In this document: one piece after another, positions 43,854-52,808 of the stretch | Layout: the number at the start of each line of letters is the position of its first letter | How positions within the stretch are numbered: the stretch's first letter is position 1 | DNA from: Pseudomonadota bacterium | GTDB taxonomy: Bacteria; Desulfobacterota; Desulfobulbia; Desulfobulbales; SURF-16 | Assembly: GCA_018897105.1 (NCBI GenBank) | Contig: JAHILF010000065.1 | Span: 1 to 59,420, forward strand | Direction: 5' to 3' | Length of the DNA stretch: 59,420 bases | Program-made: the position numbers and the translations under genes | Notes under the pieces: model-generated | Database searches by the model: none | Seen by the model: the letters and a program-made list of their open reading frames with translations, nothing else | What the model was told of the DNA's origin: nothing

Positions 43854-45941
43854 ATGATGAGAAAACATGTAGGCCGAGCAAAAAAGACCGGCTGCGTGGC
43901 AGCATTGCTTGTTCTCGGTCTTTCCGCACCGGCTACGGCTGCGGAACCGGAACAGGGCGAACTCGCCCAACAGGAGTTGGAACCCATTATCGTCGTTGAC
44001 AAAGCTGTCAGCCAGCGTGAAGACCTCGCTCCCGACAGCCCGACCAATCCCTACCGCGTTGAGTCCAGCGCCCGCTTCGGCACCGAAGTGTTAACCCAAA
44101 AAGACATCGAGGATATACACCCCGGCGATGTCTTTGATCTGCTTGACAAGGCGACCGGAATTAATCTGACCTACCAGGGCAGGAAAAGTCCGTATTTCGT
44201 CGAGGAGCGAGGTGGGGGAAGTTTTACCTATATTATCGACGGAGCAGTCCTTCCCCCCTCCTCAAACCGGATTCTGTATAAATTCCCGGTTTCCGCCATC
44301 GAAGAGATGCAGATTGTCCGCGGCGCCACCTCGCTGACCCTGGGACCGTCCATTCCCATTGGTGCATCCAGCTCCGGCTCGAGTCTGAATACCGGATTTA
44401 TCATTATCAGAACAAAGCAACCGCAGAAAACCGAGGCGATTTTAACGGGTTCCGTTGAGAAGGCCAACGGCGGCCACCCGGCCGAAACCAGCGAAAGCCT
44501 CTACGCCGGAACCAGAATCGAAGGGGATTACCCGGTTAAAGGCTATCTCGGCGGTCTGGTCACCAAAAAGGATCGTCCCAGCCACGACAGTTGGTTTGAC
44601 GGCAGAAGCTCTGAAAGCGGCATGGGCAGCGCAGGGTTTCGGCTGGGCAGATTCAGCCTCAACATGATGGCCTACAAGGATTCAGGTACTCTGGAAATGC
44701 AGCGTGGCATTGATGTCAACGGGAACCTGTCCAATGTCAAGTGGTACTATGATCCGCTGGAGACAACCATCTACTCGGGCGATATGACCCTGGAGTGGAC
44801 GGCTGGCCAGACCACGCTGCTCAATATATTCCGTACCGACTATGAACAGACCGAGCGCAATGAGAGCTTCAGTTCATCCGTCTCCTCCAGACGTGATTAT
44901 TCGGAAGAAACCAGCGGCGTCGGCCTGCGACATAACGCCCGCTTCGGCAACACCCTGGTGCAATTGGGCGGACAGATGTCAAACAGCAAGGGGTTCGGTC
45001 CGAATCTCAGCACCTCATATAACAAATACGACACCACCGTCATGGGGTGGTCGGCATCCGTCGAGGAGAAGCTTTTGGGCGGCAATCTGATCCTGGACGG
45101 CGGCTATCGGCAGGACACCAAGCATATCGACAATTCAGCATCCAGCAGAAGCGCCGTCAACGCCTCCGATGACGCCAGCAACGATGTCGATATGGACCCG
45201 GCAAAAATTTACGCCTTGGGCGCCCGCTGGCTGCTCACCGACACTTATGCCCTGAACGGCCGCTATTACTATGGTGATCAGGGAACATCGGGAGATTTCG
45301 ACATGCGCTCCCAGACCGACGATCTCCATCCGGAAAAGCAGGAACGGGTTGAAATCGGCCTGGAAGCCGATTACGCCCCCTGGTGCAAACCGATGCTTAC
45401 CTGGTTCAGCATCGACACGGAAAACAAAAAAACCGCGACGAGTACCACTTATGTTCTTGATGGCGGCACCTACTATTATTACACCGAATCAGATGAAGTA
45501 CGGCGTGGAATCGAACTGCTCATCAAAGGAAACATCGGTGCCAATACCACCTATAAGCTGAGCTGGTCCCATATGCTGGACATCGAAAGCACCAACAACG
45601 GCACCACGACTGATTCCATCGGGCTAAGTAAACCTGAAAATCTGTACGCCGCCTCATTAACCCATCAATGGGGAGCATACCGCGCCAATCTTTCCGTCAA
45701 GCAGGTTGATGAATGGACGGATTCCAGCAGCCCCATCGGCGTAGCCCACACGGAAGGGTTGGGCGGCTATACCCGGGTTGACGCCAACATCAGGCGTGAA
45801 TTTGAGATCAATCAGACAGTGCTGACCGCCACCCTCTTCGGTAATAATTTGGGCGACGACAACTATTCAACCCGTTACGTAACGGGATATTACCAGGACC
45901 GCGGCAGAACCCTCGGCCTGGAATTATCCTGGGCACTCTAG
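43854..45941 (+). CDS. TonB-dependent outer-membrane receptor 2
   Basis: The 695-residue protein has a signal peptide (about 1-33, ending ATA-AE), a likely TonB box in EPIIVVDKAV near 46, a plug domain (about 75-190, FDLLDKATGINLTYQGRKS, EEMQIVRGATSLTLGP) and a long barrel. The barrel ends LGLELSWAL, without the usual terminal aromatic. Receptors 1 and 2 are dissimilar outside family motifs, so they probably take different forms of the ligand. AAGGAG lies 11 bases upstream. A ModE-like palindrome is 83 bases upstream. It heads the second transcription unit of the cluster. Confidence 0.93.
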   Translation: MMRKHVGRAKKTGCVAALLVLGLSAPATAAEPEQGELAQQELEPIIVVDKAVSQREDLAPDSPTNPYRVESSARFGTEVLTQKDIEDIHPGDVFDLLDKATGINLTYQGRKSPYFVEERGGGSFTYIIDGAVLPPSSNRILYKFPVSAIEEMQIVRGATSLTLGPSIPIGASSSGSSLNTGFIIIRTKQPQKTEAILTGSVEKANGGHPAETSESLYAGTRIEGDYPVKGYLGGLVTKKDRPSHDSWFDGRSSESGMGSAGFRLGRFSLNMMAYKDSGTLEMQRGIDVNGNLSNVKWYYDPLETTIYSGDMTLEWTAGQTTLLNIFRTDYEQTERNESFSSSVSSRRDYSEETSGVGLRHNARFGNTLVQLGGQMSNSKGFGPNLSTSYNKYDTTVMGWSASVEEKLLGGNLILDGGYRQDTKHIDNSASSRSAVNASDDASNDVDMDPAKIYALGARWLLTDTYALNGRYYYGDQGTSGDFDMRSQTDDLHPEKQERVEIGLEADYAPWCKPMLTWFSIDTENKKTATSTTYVLDGGTYYYYTESDEVRRGIELLIKGNIGANTTYKLSWSHMLDIESTNNGTTTDSIGLSKPENLYAASLTHQWGAYRANLSVKQVDEWTDSSSPIGVAHTEGLGGYTRVDANIRREFEINQTVLTATLFGNNLGDDNYSTRYVTGYYQDRGRTLGLELSWAL

Positions 45942-45986
45942 CGGCTCCATGCCGTTGACCAAAAAATCGGGAAAAGGACAAAAAAA

Positions 45987-47015
45987 ATGAAACTGCTGAT
46001 AGGATTACTGCTGGCCCTACTTATCATGGCAAGCCACGGCCAGGCGCGTGAAATTACCGATATGTCCGGGCGAAGCGTACTCGTCCCCGACCATATAACC
46101 AGGGTCTACGCTGCGCAGCCTTACACACTCGTACTGATGGCCGTGGTCGCCCCGGACCTGCTGGTCGGCCTACCCGGTCCACTGAGCGAAGGCGACCGAC
46201 GCTTCGTCGGCCCGGAGATGGTGGCCCTGCCCGTATTCGGCTCCGGTATGGGACCGGGGGCAAAGCCGGACATGGCTGCGGTGCTGGCTTTACATCCTGA
46301 CATCGTTCTCCTGAAGGGTGGACCGCGAACCGATACGGCAAGGGCGGTCAAGAGGTTTGCCGGGACAGGCCTGCCGGTTGTTTTTGTGGATATCGACCGC
46401 ATCGAGGATTATGCAGCCGGCATCGAATTCACCGGCGCCCTGCTTGAGCGCGGTGATCGCGCCGGGAAACTCGCTGCCTATGCCCGTCGTATCCTGACGG
46501 AAATCGACCGGGCGATATCCGCCGTTCCGGCAGCGCAACGGGTCAGTGTCTATTACGCCGAGTCAGCGGATGGATTGGCCACGGAATGTGATCAATCGTT
46601 CCATGCCGATGCCATCAGACTTGCCGGCGGCGACATTGTTCATCATTGCACCCTTTCGCGCCACATCGGCATGGAACCGGTAAGCCTTGCCCAGGTGCTG
46701 GAGTACAATCCGCAATTCATTGTCGCAGCCGATCCGGCCTTTGCCGCATCCGTACGTACCGATGAGCGCTGGCAGGGCGTCAGGGCGGTCGCCGAGAAAA
46801 AGGTGCTTTCCATACCGCGTTCACCATTCAACTGGATCGACAGACCGCCTTCCGTGATGCGTCTGATGGGTGTGCAATGGCTGGCCCACTGCTTCTATCC
46901 CGAGCGCTATCCTCTCGACCTGCGGGAAGCGACACGTGAATTTCAGCAGCTTTTTTTCGGCGTTACCCCCAACCGATGCCGATGTCGATCAACTGTTAAA
47001 GGATTTACCGCATGA
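45987..47015 (+). CDS. Periplasmic metal-complex binding protein 1 (class III), altered C-terminus
   Basis: The 342-residue protein has a cleavable signal (ending GQA-RE) and the TroA/BtuF-like fold used by cobalamin, haem and siderophore importers: EITDMSGRSVLVPDHITRVY, ALHPDIVLLKGG, VYYAESADGL and PFNWIDRPPSVMRLMGVQWL. The last motif is shared with the second copy at 49325. The final 15 or so residues (NRCRCRSTVKGFTA) look wrong. Reading one base over from the C run at 46967-46971 gives TPTDADVDQLLKDLPHESL and a stop at 47025, which resembles a natural tail. A one-base insertion or sequencing error is likely. It has no permease of its own next to it. Confidence 0.88.
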   Translation: MKLLIGLLLALLIMASHGQAREITDMSGRSVLVPDHITRVYAAQPYTLVLMAVVAPDLLVGLPGPLSEGDRRFVGPEMVALPVFGSGMGPGAKPDMAAVLALHPDIVLLKGGPRTDTARAVKRFAGTGLPVVFVDIDRIEDYAAGIEFTGALLERGDRAGKLAAYARRILTEIDRAISAVPAAQRVSVYYAESADGLATECDQSFHADAIRLAGGDIVHHCTLSRHIGMEPVSLAQVLEYNPQFIVAADPAFAASVRTDERWQGVRAVAEKKVLSIPRSPFNWIDRPPSVMRLMGVQWLAHCFYPERYPLDLREATREFQQLFFGVTPNRCRCRSTVKGFTA

Positions 47016-47629
47016 AAGCCTCTGAAGTCGATATGTATAATACCATTGCCCTGGGGATAAACGCCCCTGTTTACGCCTTTTATGCCGGCCGGATTTTGCA
47101 GAGAACCGGTATCAGATCAGGAAGCTGTCTTGATGTCGGATGCGGAGGAGGCTATCTGGGACTCGCCTTGGCGCGAATAACCGATCTTGACTTCATCTTT
47201 TTTGATCAGTCTCCGCAAATGCTGCATTGTGCTGAGGAGAATATTGCCGACGACGGTTTTTCGACGCGTGCAAGGACGATGCAGGGAAAAGTCCAGTCCA
47301 TTCCGCTGGCGGATTCCTCCGTTGATCTGGTGGTCAGTCGCGGCTCCGTTCCGTTCTGGGACCAGCTGCCGTTAGCCTTTGGCGAGATCAACCGGGTGCT
47401 GAAAACGGCGGGATGGGCCTATATCGGCGGCGGACTTGGCGATCCGGAAACACGGGCAGCCACTAGCGAACGGCTACGGAAGGAATATCCCGAGTGGCAG
47501 AAAAAACACCGGAGACCACCGCTGCATGACAACGGCCATTACGCCTCAGCTCTCACCGCTGCGGGCATTGATGCATTCAGCGTGACCCGGAACGACAAGG
47601 GCATGTGGATTACTTTCCGGAAGCAGTAA
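47012..47629 (+). CDS. SAM-dependent class-I methyltransferase 2
   Basis: The 205-residue protein shows motif I CLDVGCGGGYLGLALAR near 39-55, a DQSPQMLH acidic loop near 65, and IPLADSSVDLVVSRGSVPFW near 95, all of the Methyltransf_11 type. It is shorter than and unlike methyltransferase 1, so it is not a simple duplicate. Its ATG overlaps the stop of the binding-protein gene (ATGA), so it is co-translated. The substrate is unknown. Its place in an import operon suggests a small imported or exported ligand or metal species. Confidence 0.88.
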   Translation: MKASEVDMYNTIALGINAPVYAFYAGRILQRTGIRSGSCLDVGCGGGYLGLALARITDLDFIFFDQSPQMLHCAEENIADDGFSTRARTMQGKVQSIPLADSSVDLVVSRGSVPFWDQLPLAFGEINRVLKTAGWAYIGGGLGDPETRAATSERLRKEYPEWQKKHRRPPLHDNGHYASALTAAGIDAFSVTRNDKGMWITFRKQ

Positions 47630-47640
47630 CAGGAGATTAC

Positions 47641-48561
47641 ATGCGGAAATTTGCAGATGAAAAGGCTTTGGCTTTGCCGGCAGAAAAACACAACCCGGCT
47701 GAGAATTCCGATACATCCGGGCCGATCCTTGATGAAACGGCGGCTACGCTTGAAAGCCTCTACGAAAATACGCTTGACACCCTGGTCATTGAACGCATCG
47801 TGGTGGGGGTATTCTTTGTCGGCGTCAAACTTTCCAACGGCTGCGGCGGCGTCGCCTATACCCCGCCAGAAGTGGTACACAGGGCTGGAAGCCGGATCCT
47901 GAAGAACAATATACCCATCATCAGCGGCATGCCGGCCCTTTCAATTGTTAGAGATGCTCTTCCCGGCCCCTTTGCCGGTATCATCAGGCTGGCGGGATTA
48001 AACGCCCTGTCCGTGCCTTTCCTCAACGACAGACACTATAATATGGACACCAGTGGGGATCTGTCCGCCATTGCCTCGCTTTTCCGGCATCGCAGAGTCT
48101 GTATCGTCGGAGCGATTATTCCCCTGCTGAAACGTTTGCAGCAACTGGAAGCCTCGGAAGTAACGATTATTGATCGAAAAAAGGAAACCCAGGCCGAGTC
48201 CGAGGCAGGCTATGGGATATTTGTCCCTCCTGAAAACACGGCTGCCGCTCTTGGCCGTTGCGAGACCGCCGTCTTTACCGGTGCGGCTGTTGCCAACGGC
48301 TCCATCGGCCACCTGATCGGTCTCGTCCCCGCCGAGGCAGCCATCGCCGTAGTCGGACCGACGGCCGGGTTTGTACCGGATCCACTCTTCCGGCGCAGGG
48401 TCGCCCTGGTCGGTTCGGTGGTGGTAACCGACAGTGATAAGGCCCTGGATAATCTGGCCGAGGGAGGCGGCGCCTACCGGCTTTTCGGTGAATGCATGCG
48501 CAAGATTAACCTGCTCAATGTGCCGAGGTTGCGACAGTTGGGACTGGATTATTCTTTTTAA
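47641..48561 (+). CDS. DUF4213/DUF364 protein, putative heavy-metal chelation family
   Basis: The 306-residue protein has a DUF4213-like N-terminal domain (about 45-125: VIERIVVGVFFVGVKLSNGC, then GGVAYTPPE) and a DUF364 C-terminal domain (about 140-300: RVCIVGAIIPLL, EVTIIDRK, TGAAVANGSIGHLI, VVGPTAGFVPDPLF). Family members are described as putative heavy-metal chelation proteins because of their fold and ligand-like sites. The reaction is not known. CAGGAG lies before the ATG at 47641. It sits 11 bases after methyltransferase 2 and 18 before FmdE 2. DUF364 genes near metal-related ABC importers are a known theme. Confidence 0.9.
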   Translation: MRKFADEKALALPAEKHNPAENSDTSGPILDETAATLESLYENTLDTLVIERIVVGVFFVGVKLSNGCGGVAYTPPEVVHRAGSRILKNNIPIISGMPALSIVRDALPGPFAGIIRLAGLNALSVPFLNDRHYNMDTSGDLSAIASLFRHRRVCIVGAIIPLLKRLQQLEASEVTIIDRKKETQAESEAGYGIFVPPENTAAALGRCETAVFTGAAVANGSIGHLIGLVPAEAAIAVVGPTAGFVPDPLFRRRVALVGSVVVTDSDKALDNLAEGGGAYRLFGECMRKINLLNVPRLRQLGLDYSF

Positions 48562-48579
48562 AAAAACAGAGGAGCAAAA

Positions 48580-49164
48580 ATGGATAACCGATACTTTGGA
48601 GAATATGAACAACTGGTTGCAGAGGCGGGCAAATTTCATGGTGATATCTGCCACGGTATCTCGATCGGCACCCGCATGACCATGAGCGGTTTAAAACGGA
48701 TCGGCATCGCTGACCCCAAGGGAGCCGACCGGAAAAAATTGATGGTATTCGTCGAGATTGACCGTTGCACCACCGACGCCATCATGGCCCTCACCGGCTG
48801 CAGACCAGGCAAACGCACCATGAAGATACGTGATTACGGCAAGATGGCAGCCACTTTCATCAATATTGAAACAGGCAAAGCAGCACGAGTGGCCATCCGG
48901 CCGGGCAGGAAGCCCGCCGAAGCAGATGCCGAGAAAAAACCTGACTACGCCAATGCCGCGGAAGAGGAGCTGTTTTCCATCACCGAGGTGGAGGTGCCGC
49001 TGCGTCCAGAGGATATGCCGGGCAAACCGCTTCGCCGCGTTCCCTGTTCCCGCTGCGGGGAAAACATCATGGATGGCCGGGAGATCGAACACCAGGGGGC
49101 AACGCTCTGTATACCCTGTTTTCAAAAACAGGATTACTACAAGTCAGTCACAAAAAACAGTTAG
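48580..49164 (+). CDS. FmdE-family protein 2 with C-terminal zinc finger
   Basis: The 194-residue protein is a paralogue of the FmdE protein at 42253. Shared are DRKKL(M/I)VFVEIDRC, TDAIM, KMAATFINIET and the C-terminal CxxC...CxxC zinc finger (CSRC, CIPC). The key motif differs: FHGDICHG at 19-26 replaces FHGHLCAG, with His at 20 and 25 and the second His of HGH lost to Asp. The two paralogues may thus bind different metals or act as partners. AGAGGAG precedes the ATG. It ends the second gene set, and 160 bases without a supported gene follow. Confidence 0.9.
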   Translation: MDNRYFGEYEQLVAEAGKFHGDICHGISIGTRMTMSGLKRIGIADPKGADRKKLMVFVEIDRCTTDAIMALTGCRPGKRTMKIRDYGKMAATFINIETGKAARVAIRPGRKPAEADAEKKPDYANAAEEELFSITEVEVPLRPEDMPGKPLRRVPCSRCGENIMDGREIEHQGATLCIPCFQKQDYYKSVTKNS

Positions 49165-49324
49165 GTTGCGAGATGAATCCAAGAGTTTCAAGGGTGAACA
49201 GGTTGATTCCGGCATATACGGTTCTCTGTTCAAAGGTCAATCATCTCGTGGAGCAAATAATGACGAATAATTCGCAAAGCCGTCCTTCAGGTCTTTTCCG
49301 GAATGCAATAAAAGCGGAGGCAAA

Positions 49325-50353
49325 ATGAAGCTGAAAGTACTTATCGGAATTTTATTATGTTGGTTTGTTTTCCCCTTTTTGGCCCAATGTCGCGAGATTA
49401 TCGACATGAGCGGCAGAACGGTGACGATCCCGGATACCATCTCCAAGGTCGTTGCCGTGTCGCCCCCCGGCACCTACCTCCTTTATGCCATTGACCCTAC
49501 CGTTATCGCCGGGTTGAACTTCCCTTTATGGAAAAACGAGCAGAAATACACCCCCGCAAGTCTCGGAAAACTGCCCGTCATCGGCGGCCTGGTGGGCCAG
49601 GGCAGAACCCTCAACCGGGAGGTGCTGCTGCAGGTCAAGCCGGATTTCGTGCTGTTCTGGGCCTGGCGGGACGACGCGGTCAACCGAAAGTTCGAGACCG
49701 CTATTGATCAGCTTGATCTGTCACGGGTTTCCGTGCGGCTCGACAGTATTGACGACTATCCGGCGGCCCTGCTCTTTCTGGCGGACGTGCTTGGCAAAAA
49801 AGAACGGGGCGAGATGCTCTACCGCTATGCCATGGATACCCTGCGGGAGGCAAAGGCTGCTGCCGCGCGAATTTCCCCGGCCGACAAGGTCACGGTCTAT
49901 TATGCCGAGGGTCCGGACGGCCTCGGCACGGAGAGGGCTACATCGCTGCATGCCGAATTGATCCCGCTGGCCGGAGGCGTGAACGTGCATCAAGGCGAGG
50001 AGCTCGATCATTACGGCATGGAAAAGGTGTCAATGGAGCAGGTCCTCATGTATGATCCCGAGGTTATCCTGGTCAAGGAAAAGTCCTTTTTCGACACGGT
50101 GTTCGCCGACCCGCGCTGGCAGAATATCCGGGCCGTGCGAGACCGGCGCGTCTATCTTATTCCCTATGTCCCCTTCAACTGGTTCGACCGACCGCCCTCT
50201 TTCATGCGGCTGCTGGGGATCAAATGGCTCATGCACACCCTCCATCCCGACCTTTACCAGATCGATATGCAGACAGAGACCAGGTCATTTTATAAACTCT
50301 TTCTCGGCGTGGATCTGAGTGAAAAAGAGGCGCGAGAGGTTCTGAACCTATGA
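49325..50353 (+). CDS. Periplasmic metal-complex binding protein 2 (class III)
   Basis: The 342-residue protein is a paralogue of the binding protein at 45987 (same length, EIIDMSGRTVTIPDTISKVV, VYYAEGPDGLGTERATSLHA, VPFNWFDRPPSFMRLLGIKW). The signal segment ends FPFLAQC-RE. The Cys there gives a lipobox-like LAQC, but Gln at -1 is unusual, so lipid anchoring is doubtful. Unlike copy 1, it has a normal C-terminus (EKEAREVLNL) and directly precedes the permease, whose start overlaps its stop by four bases. It is the likely main partner of the transporter. GCGGAGG lies before the ATG. Confidence 0.92.
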   Translation: MKLKVLIGILLCWFVFPFLAQCREIIDMSGRTVTIPDTISKVVAVSPPGTYLLYAIDPTVIAGLNFPLWKNEQKYTPASLGKLPVIGGLVGQGRTLNREVLLQVKPDFVLFWAWRDDAVNRKFETAIDQLDLSRVSVRLDSIDDYPAALLFLADVLGKKERGEMLYRYAMDTLREAKAAAARISPADKVTVYYAEGPDGLGTERATSLHAELIPLAGGVNVHQGEELDHYGMEKVSMEQVLMYDPEVILVKEKSFFDTVFADPRWQNIRAVRDRRVYLIPYVPFNWFDRPPSFMRLLGIKWLMHTLHPDLYQIDMQTETRSFYKLFLGVDLSEKEAREVLNL

Positions 50354-51360
50354 GACGATTGACCCTGCCCCTGCTCGCTCTGCTCCTCGGGGTAATTATG
50401 CTGGCCTCGCTCTCTCTCGGCAAATACCGGGTTCCGGCCGCGGACCTGCTGAACTTTGCCGGCTGGAAACTCTTCGGCCTGCACGGCCCGGCCGCAGACA
50501 ACAAGGCCCTGCTGGAAAACATCCTGCTCAATATCAGACTGCCCCGCATACTGGCGGCAGCCATGATCGGCGCCTCCCTGTCCGTTTCCGGTGCAGCCTT
50601 TCAGGCACTGTTCATCAATCCCCTGGTATCACCGGGATTACTCGGCGTGCTGGCCGGAGCCTCTTTCGGCGCAGCCTTGGGTATGGTGCTGTCAAAAAGC
50701 TGGGCCATGGTCCAGCTCTCCACCCTGGCCTTCGGGTTTGTTGCCGTGGGGGCTGCCCTGGGCATTGCCAAGGCCTACCGGATCAATTCCGTCATCATGC
50801 TCGTGCTGGGCGGCATTATCAGCGGAGCTTTTTTCACGGCCATGCTCTCCATCGTTAAATATGCGGCTGATCCCTACAACCAGCTGCCGGCCATCGTCTA
50901 CTGGCTGATGGGCAACCTTTCGTCCGTGGACTGCCATACTATGTTGATCATGTGTCTCCCCGCCTCAGCCGGCATTATTGCCATCATCCTCCACGCCAGG
51001 CAGCTGAACGTCCTGAGCATGGGCGAGGAAGAGGCAAAATCACTGGGTATCAATGTCGCACGGGTGCGGCTTGTGGTGATTTTCTTCGCCACCCTGATCA
51101 GCGCCATGACGGTGATGGTCGGCGGCATGATCGGCTGGGTGGGCCTGATCATTCCTCACATCTGCCGCATGATCGTAGGTCCGAACAACGAGATGGTTCT
51201 GCCCGCCGCGGCACTGATCGGTGCGGCCTACCTGGTGCTGGCAGATGATGTTGCGCGGCTCCTCTTCTCCTATGAAATACCTACCGGTATCGTGACATCC
51301 CTTATCGGCATTCCTTTTTTCGTACTGGTCCTGAAAAATGCACAGCGGGGGTGGCGATGA
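50350..51360 (+). CDS. FecCD-type ABC permease
   Basis: The 336-residue protein has about nine to ten membrane helices and FecCD/BtuC family signatures: LPRILAAAMIGASLSVSGAA, NPLVSPGLLGVLAGASFGAA, SLGINVARVRL, GWVGLIIPHICRMIVGPNNE. It forms the homodimeric inner-membrane channel for ferric-siderophore, haem, cobalamin or other metal complexes. The start overlaps the binding-protein stop (ATGA), and the ATPase start overlaps its own stop. The family also contains importers of molybdate and tungstate (MolB type), which is relevant here. Confidence 0.94.
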   Translation: MRRLTLPLLALLLGVIMLASLSLGKYRVPAADLLNFAGWKLFGLHGPAADNKALLENILLNIRLPRILAAAMIGASLSVSGAAFQALFINPLVSPGLLGVLAGASFGAALGMVLSKSWAMVQLSTLAFGFVAVGAALGIAKAYRINSVIMLVLGGIISGAFFTAMLSIVKYAADPYNQLPAIVYWLMGNLSSVDCHTMLIMCLPASAGIIAIILHARQLNVLSMGEEEAKSLGINVARVRLVVIFFATLISAMTVMVGGMIGWVGLIIPHICRMIVGPNNEMVLPAAALIGAAYLVLADDVARLLFSYEIPTGIVTSLIGIPFFVLVLKNAQRGWR

Positions 51361-52160
51361 CGGATTTACTTGAAGTGGAGCGGGCAGGGTTTGCCTACCG
51401 GGGCAGGAAGGTGCTCAATAATGTAAGCCTCGCCTTCAAGCGGGGCGAGGTGGTCTCTTTACTCGGACCAAACGGAAGCGGCAAAACAACGCTGCTGAAA
51501 ATCATGCTCGGCATCCTGCAGCCGAAAACAGGAACCGTGCTCTTCGAAGGCCGCTCCCTTAAAACGATCCCCCGCAGGGATTTTGCCCGGCAGGTTGCCT
51601 ATGTACCCCAAGTGCACAGAGAGGCCTTTGCCTACTCGGTGGAAGAGGTCGTGCTGATGGGCAGAATGCCCTACCAGTCCTTTTTTTCCGCATACTCCCA
51701 CAAGGACCGGGATATTGCCGCCGCCGCCATGCGCAGACTCGACATTCTCCATTTAAGGGAGAGGCCATACACGGAAATCAGCGGCGGCGAGCGCCAGCTT
51801 ACTCTCATTGCCCGCGCCCTGGCCCAGGGGGCCGGCGTTTTCATCATGGATGAACCGGTGAACGGCCTGGATTACGGCAACCAGATGCGGCTGCTGAACG
51901 GCATCAACGGACTGGCGGAAGAAGGTCTGACATTCATCATGACGACCCACTTTCCCGATCATGCCCTGATGACCGCCGACCGCGTCATTTTGTTCAAGGC
52001 TGGTTCCGTTATTGCCGACGGACCACCTGAGCGGACCATCACCCGGGATGCCATCTTTGCCCTCTACCGCATCAACGTCAATGTCGTGTCCATGAACGGC
52101 AGCGGCAAGGTATGCATCCCGGTGTGGGCAAATCAAGAACATCATTTCCAGACAACCTGA
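51357..52160 (+). CDS. FecE-type ABC transporter ATP-binding protein
   Basis: The 267-residue protein has Walker A GPNGSGKTT near 37-45, the Q-loop VPQVHREAF, the signature ISGGERQLTL near 140 and Walker B VFIMDEPVNGLD near 163, followed by the H-loop MTTHFPDHA. The Thr usually seen in DEPT is Val. It energises the permease with which it overlaps by four bases (ATGA). A GTG six bases earlier is an alternative start. After the stop comes a 213-base gap before the exbB gene. Confidence 0.94.
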   Translation: MTDLLEVERAGFAYRGRKVLNNVSLAFKRGEVVSLLGPNGSGKTTLLKIMLGILQPKTGTVLFEGRSLKTIPRRDFARQVAYVPQVHREAFAYSVEEVVLMGRMPYQSFFSAYSHKDRDIAAAAMRRLDILHLRERPYTEISGGERQLTLIARALAQGAGVFIMDEPVNGLDYGNQMRLLNGINGLAEEGLTFIMTTHFPDHALMTADRVILFKAGSVIADGPPERTITRDAIFALYRINVNVVSMNGSGKVCIPVWANQEHHFQTT

Positions 52161-52373
52161 CCCGGGAGATTGAACGTTGGCACTCAACCAAGATTTCAAA
52201 AAGAGCGCCTTATTGCGGGACTTTCTGATCAGAGCCCCCTCTTTTATACCCACAAAGGACACAAGGACACTTTCAACTTTAGCGCACTATTAGGCACTCG
52301 ACTGGCAACAGGCCAGAATCTAAAATGGGCTAAAACTTATTAAAATCTTGTTACGATCTCAGGAGATCTCATT

Positions 52374-52808
52374 ATGGAATGGCTGCAAAATGTAATCGAT
52401 TACGGGATTCTGGGCCTCCTGCTCTTTCTCAGCTTTGTTGCCGTGGCCGTGGCAGTGGAGCGCTATCTTGTCTTTCGCGCCACCAGGCTGGAATCATTTG
52501 CCGACAAAAAAGAGCTGCAGCTTCATCTCTCACATAAGCTTCATATTATTGCAACCATCGGCACCAATGCCCCCTATATCGGGCTGCTCGGTACGGTTCT
52601 GGGCATCATGCTCACATTTTATACCATGGGCAAGACAGGATTCATGGATACGGGCAGAATCATGACCGGCCTGGCCCTGGCCCTCAAGGCAACGGCTGCC
52701 GGACTTGTTGTGGCCATCCCTGCGGTAACGCTCTATAACCTGCTTCTGCGCAGAAGCAAGGTCATTATCATGCAATGGGAGATCAGACATGGACGAAAAG
52801 GAATTTGA
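52374..52808 (+). CDS. exbB: ExbB/TolQ-family proton channel subunit
   Basis: The 144-residue protein is a short ExbB with three membrane helices: about 10-30 (GILGLLLFLSFVAVAVAVE), about 65-85 (APYIGLLGTVLGIMLTFYTM), and about 100-128 (GLALALKATAAGLVVAIPAV). The GLLGTVLGIM and ALKATAAGLVVAIPA motifs are family hallmarks. With ExbD it harvests the proton gradient for TonB. Short ExbBs of this length occur in other bacteria. CAGGAG precedes the ATG. exbD starts before its end (20-base overlap), so the exbBD-tonB set is tightly coupled and appears dedicated to this cluster. Confidence 0.93.
   Translation: MEWLQNVIDYGILGLLLFLSFVAVAVAVERYLVFRATRLESFADKKELQLHLSHKLHIIATIGTNAPYIGLLGTVLGIMLTFYTMGKTGFMDTGRIMTGLALALKATAAGLVVAIPAVTLYNLLLRRSKVIIMQWEIRHGRKGI

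Noticed and set aside
51351-51356. GTG start six bases upstream for the ABC ATPase
   Set aside because: The ATG at 51357 overlaps the permease stop as ATGA, like the other junctions in this operon.
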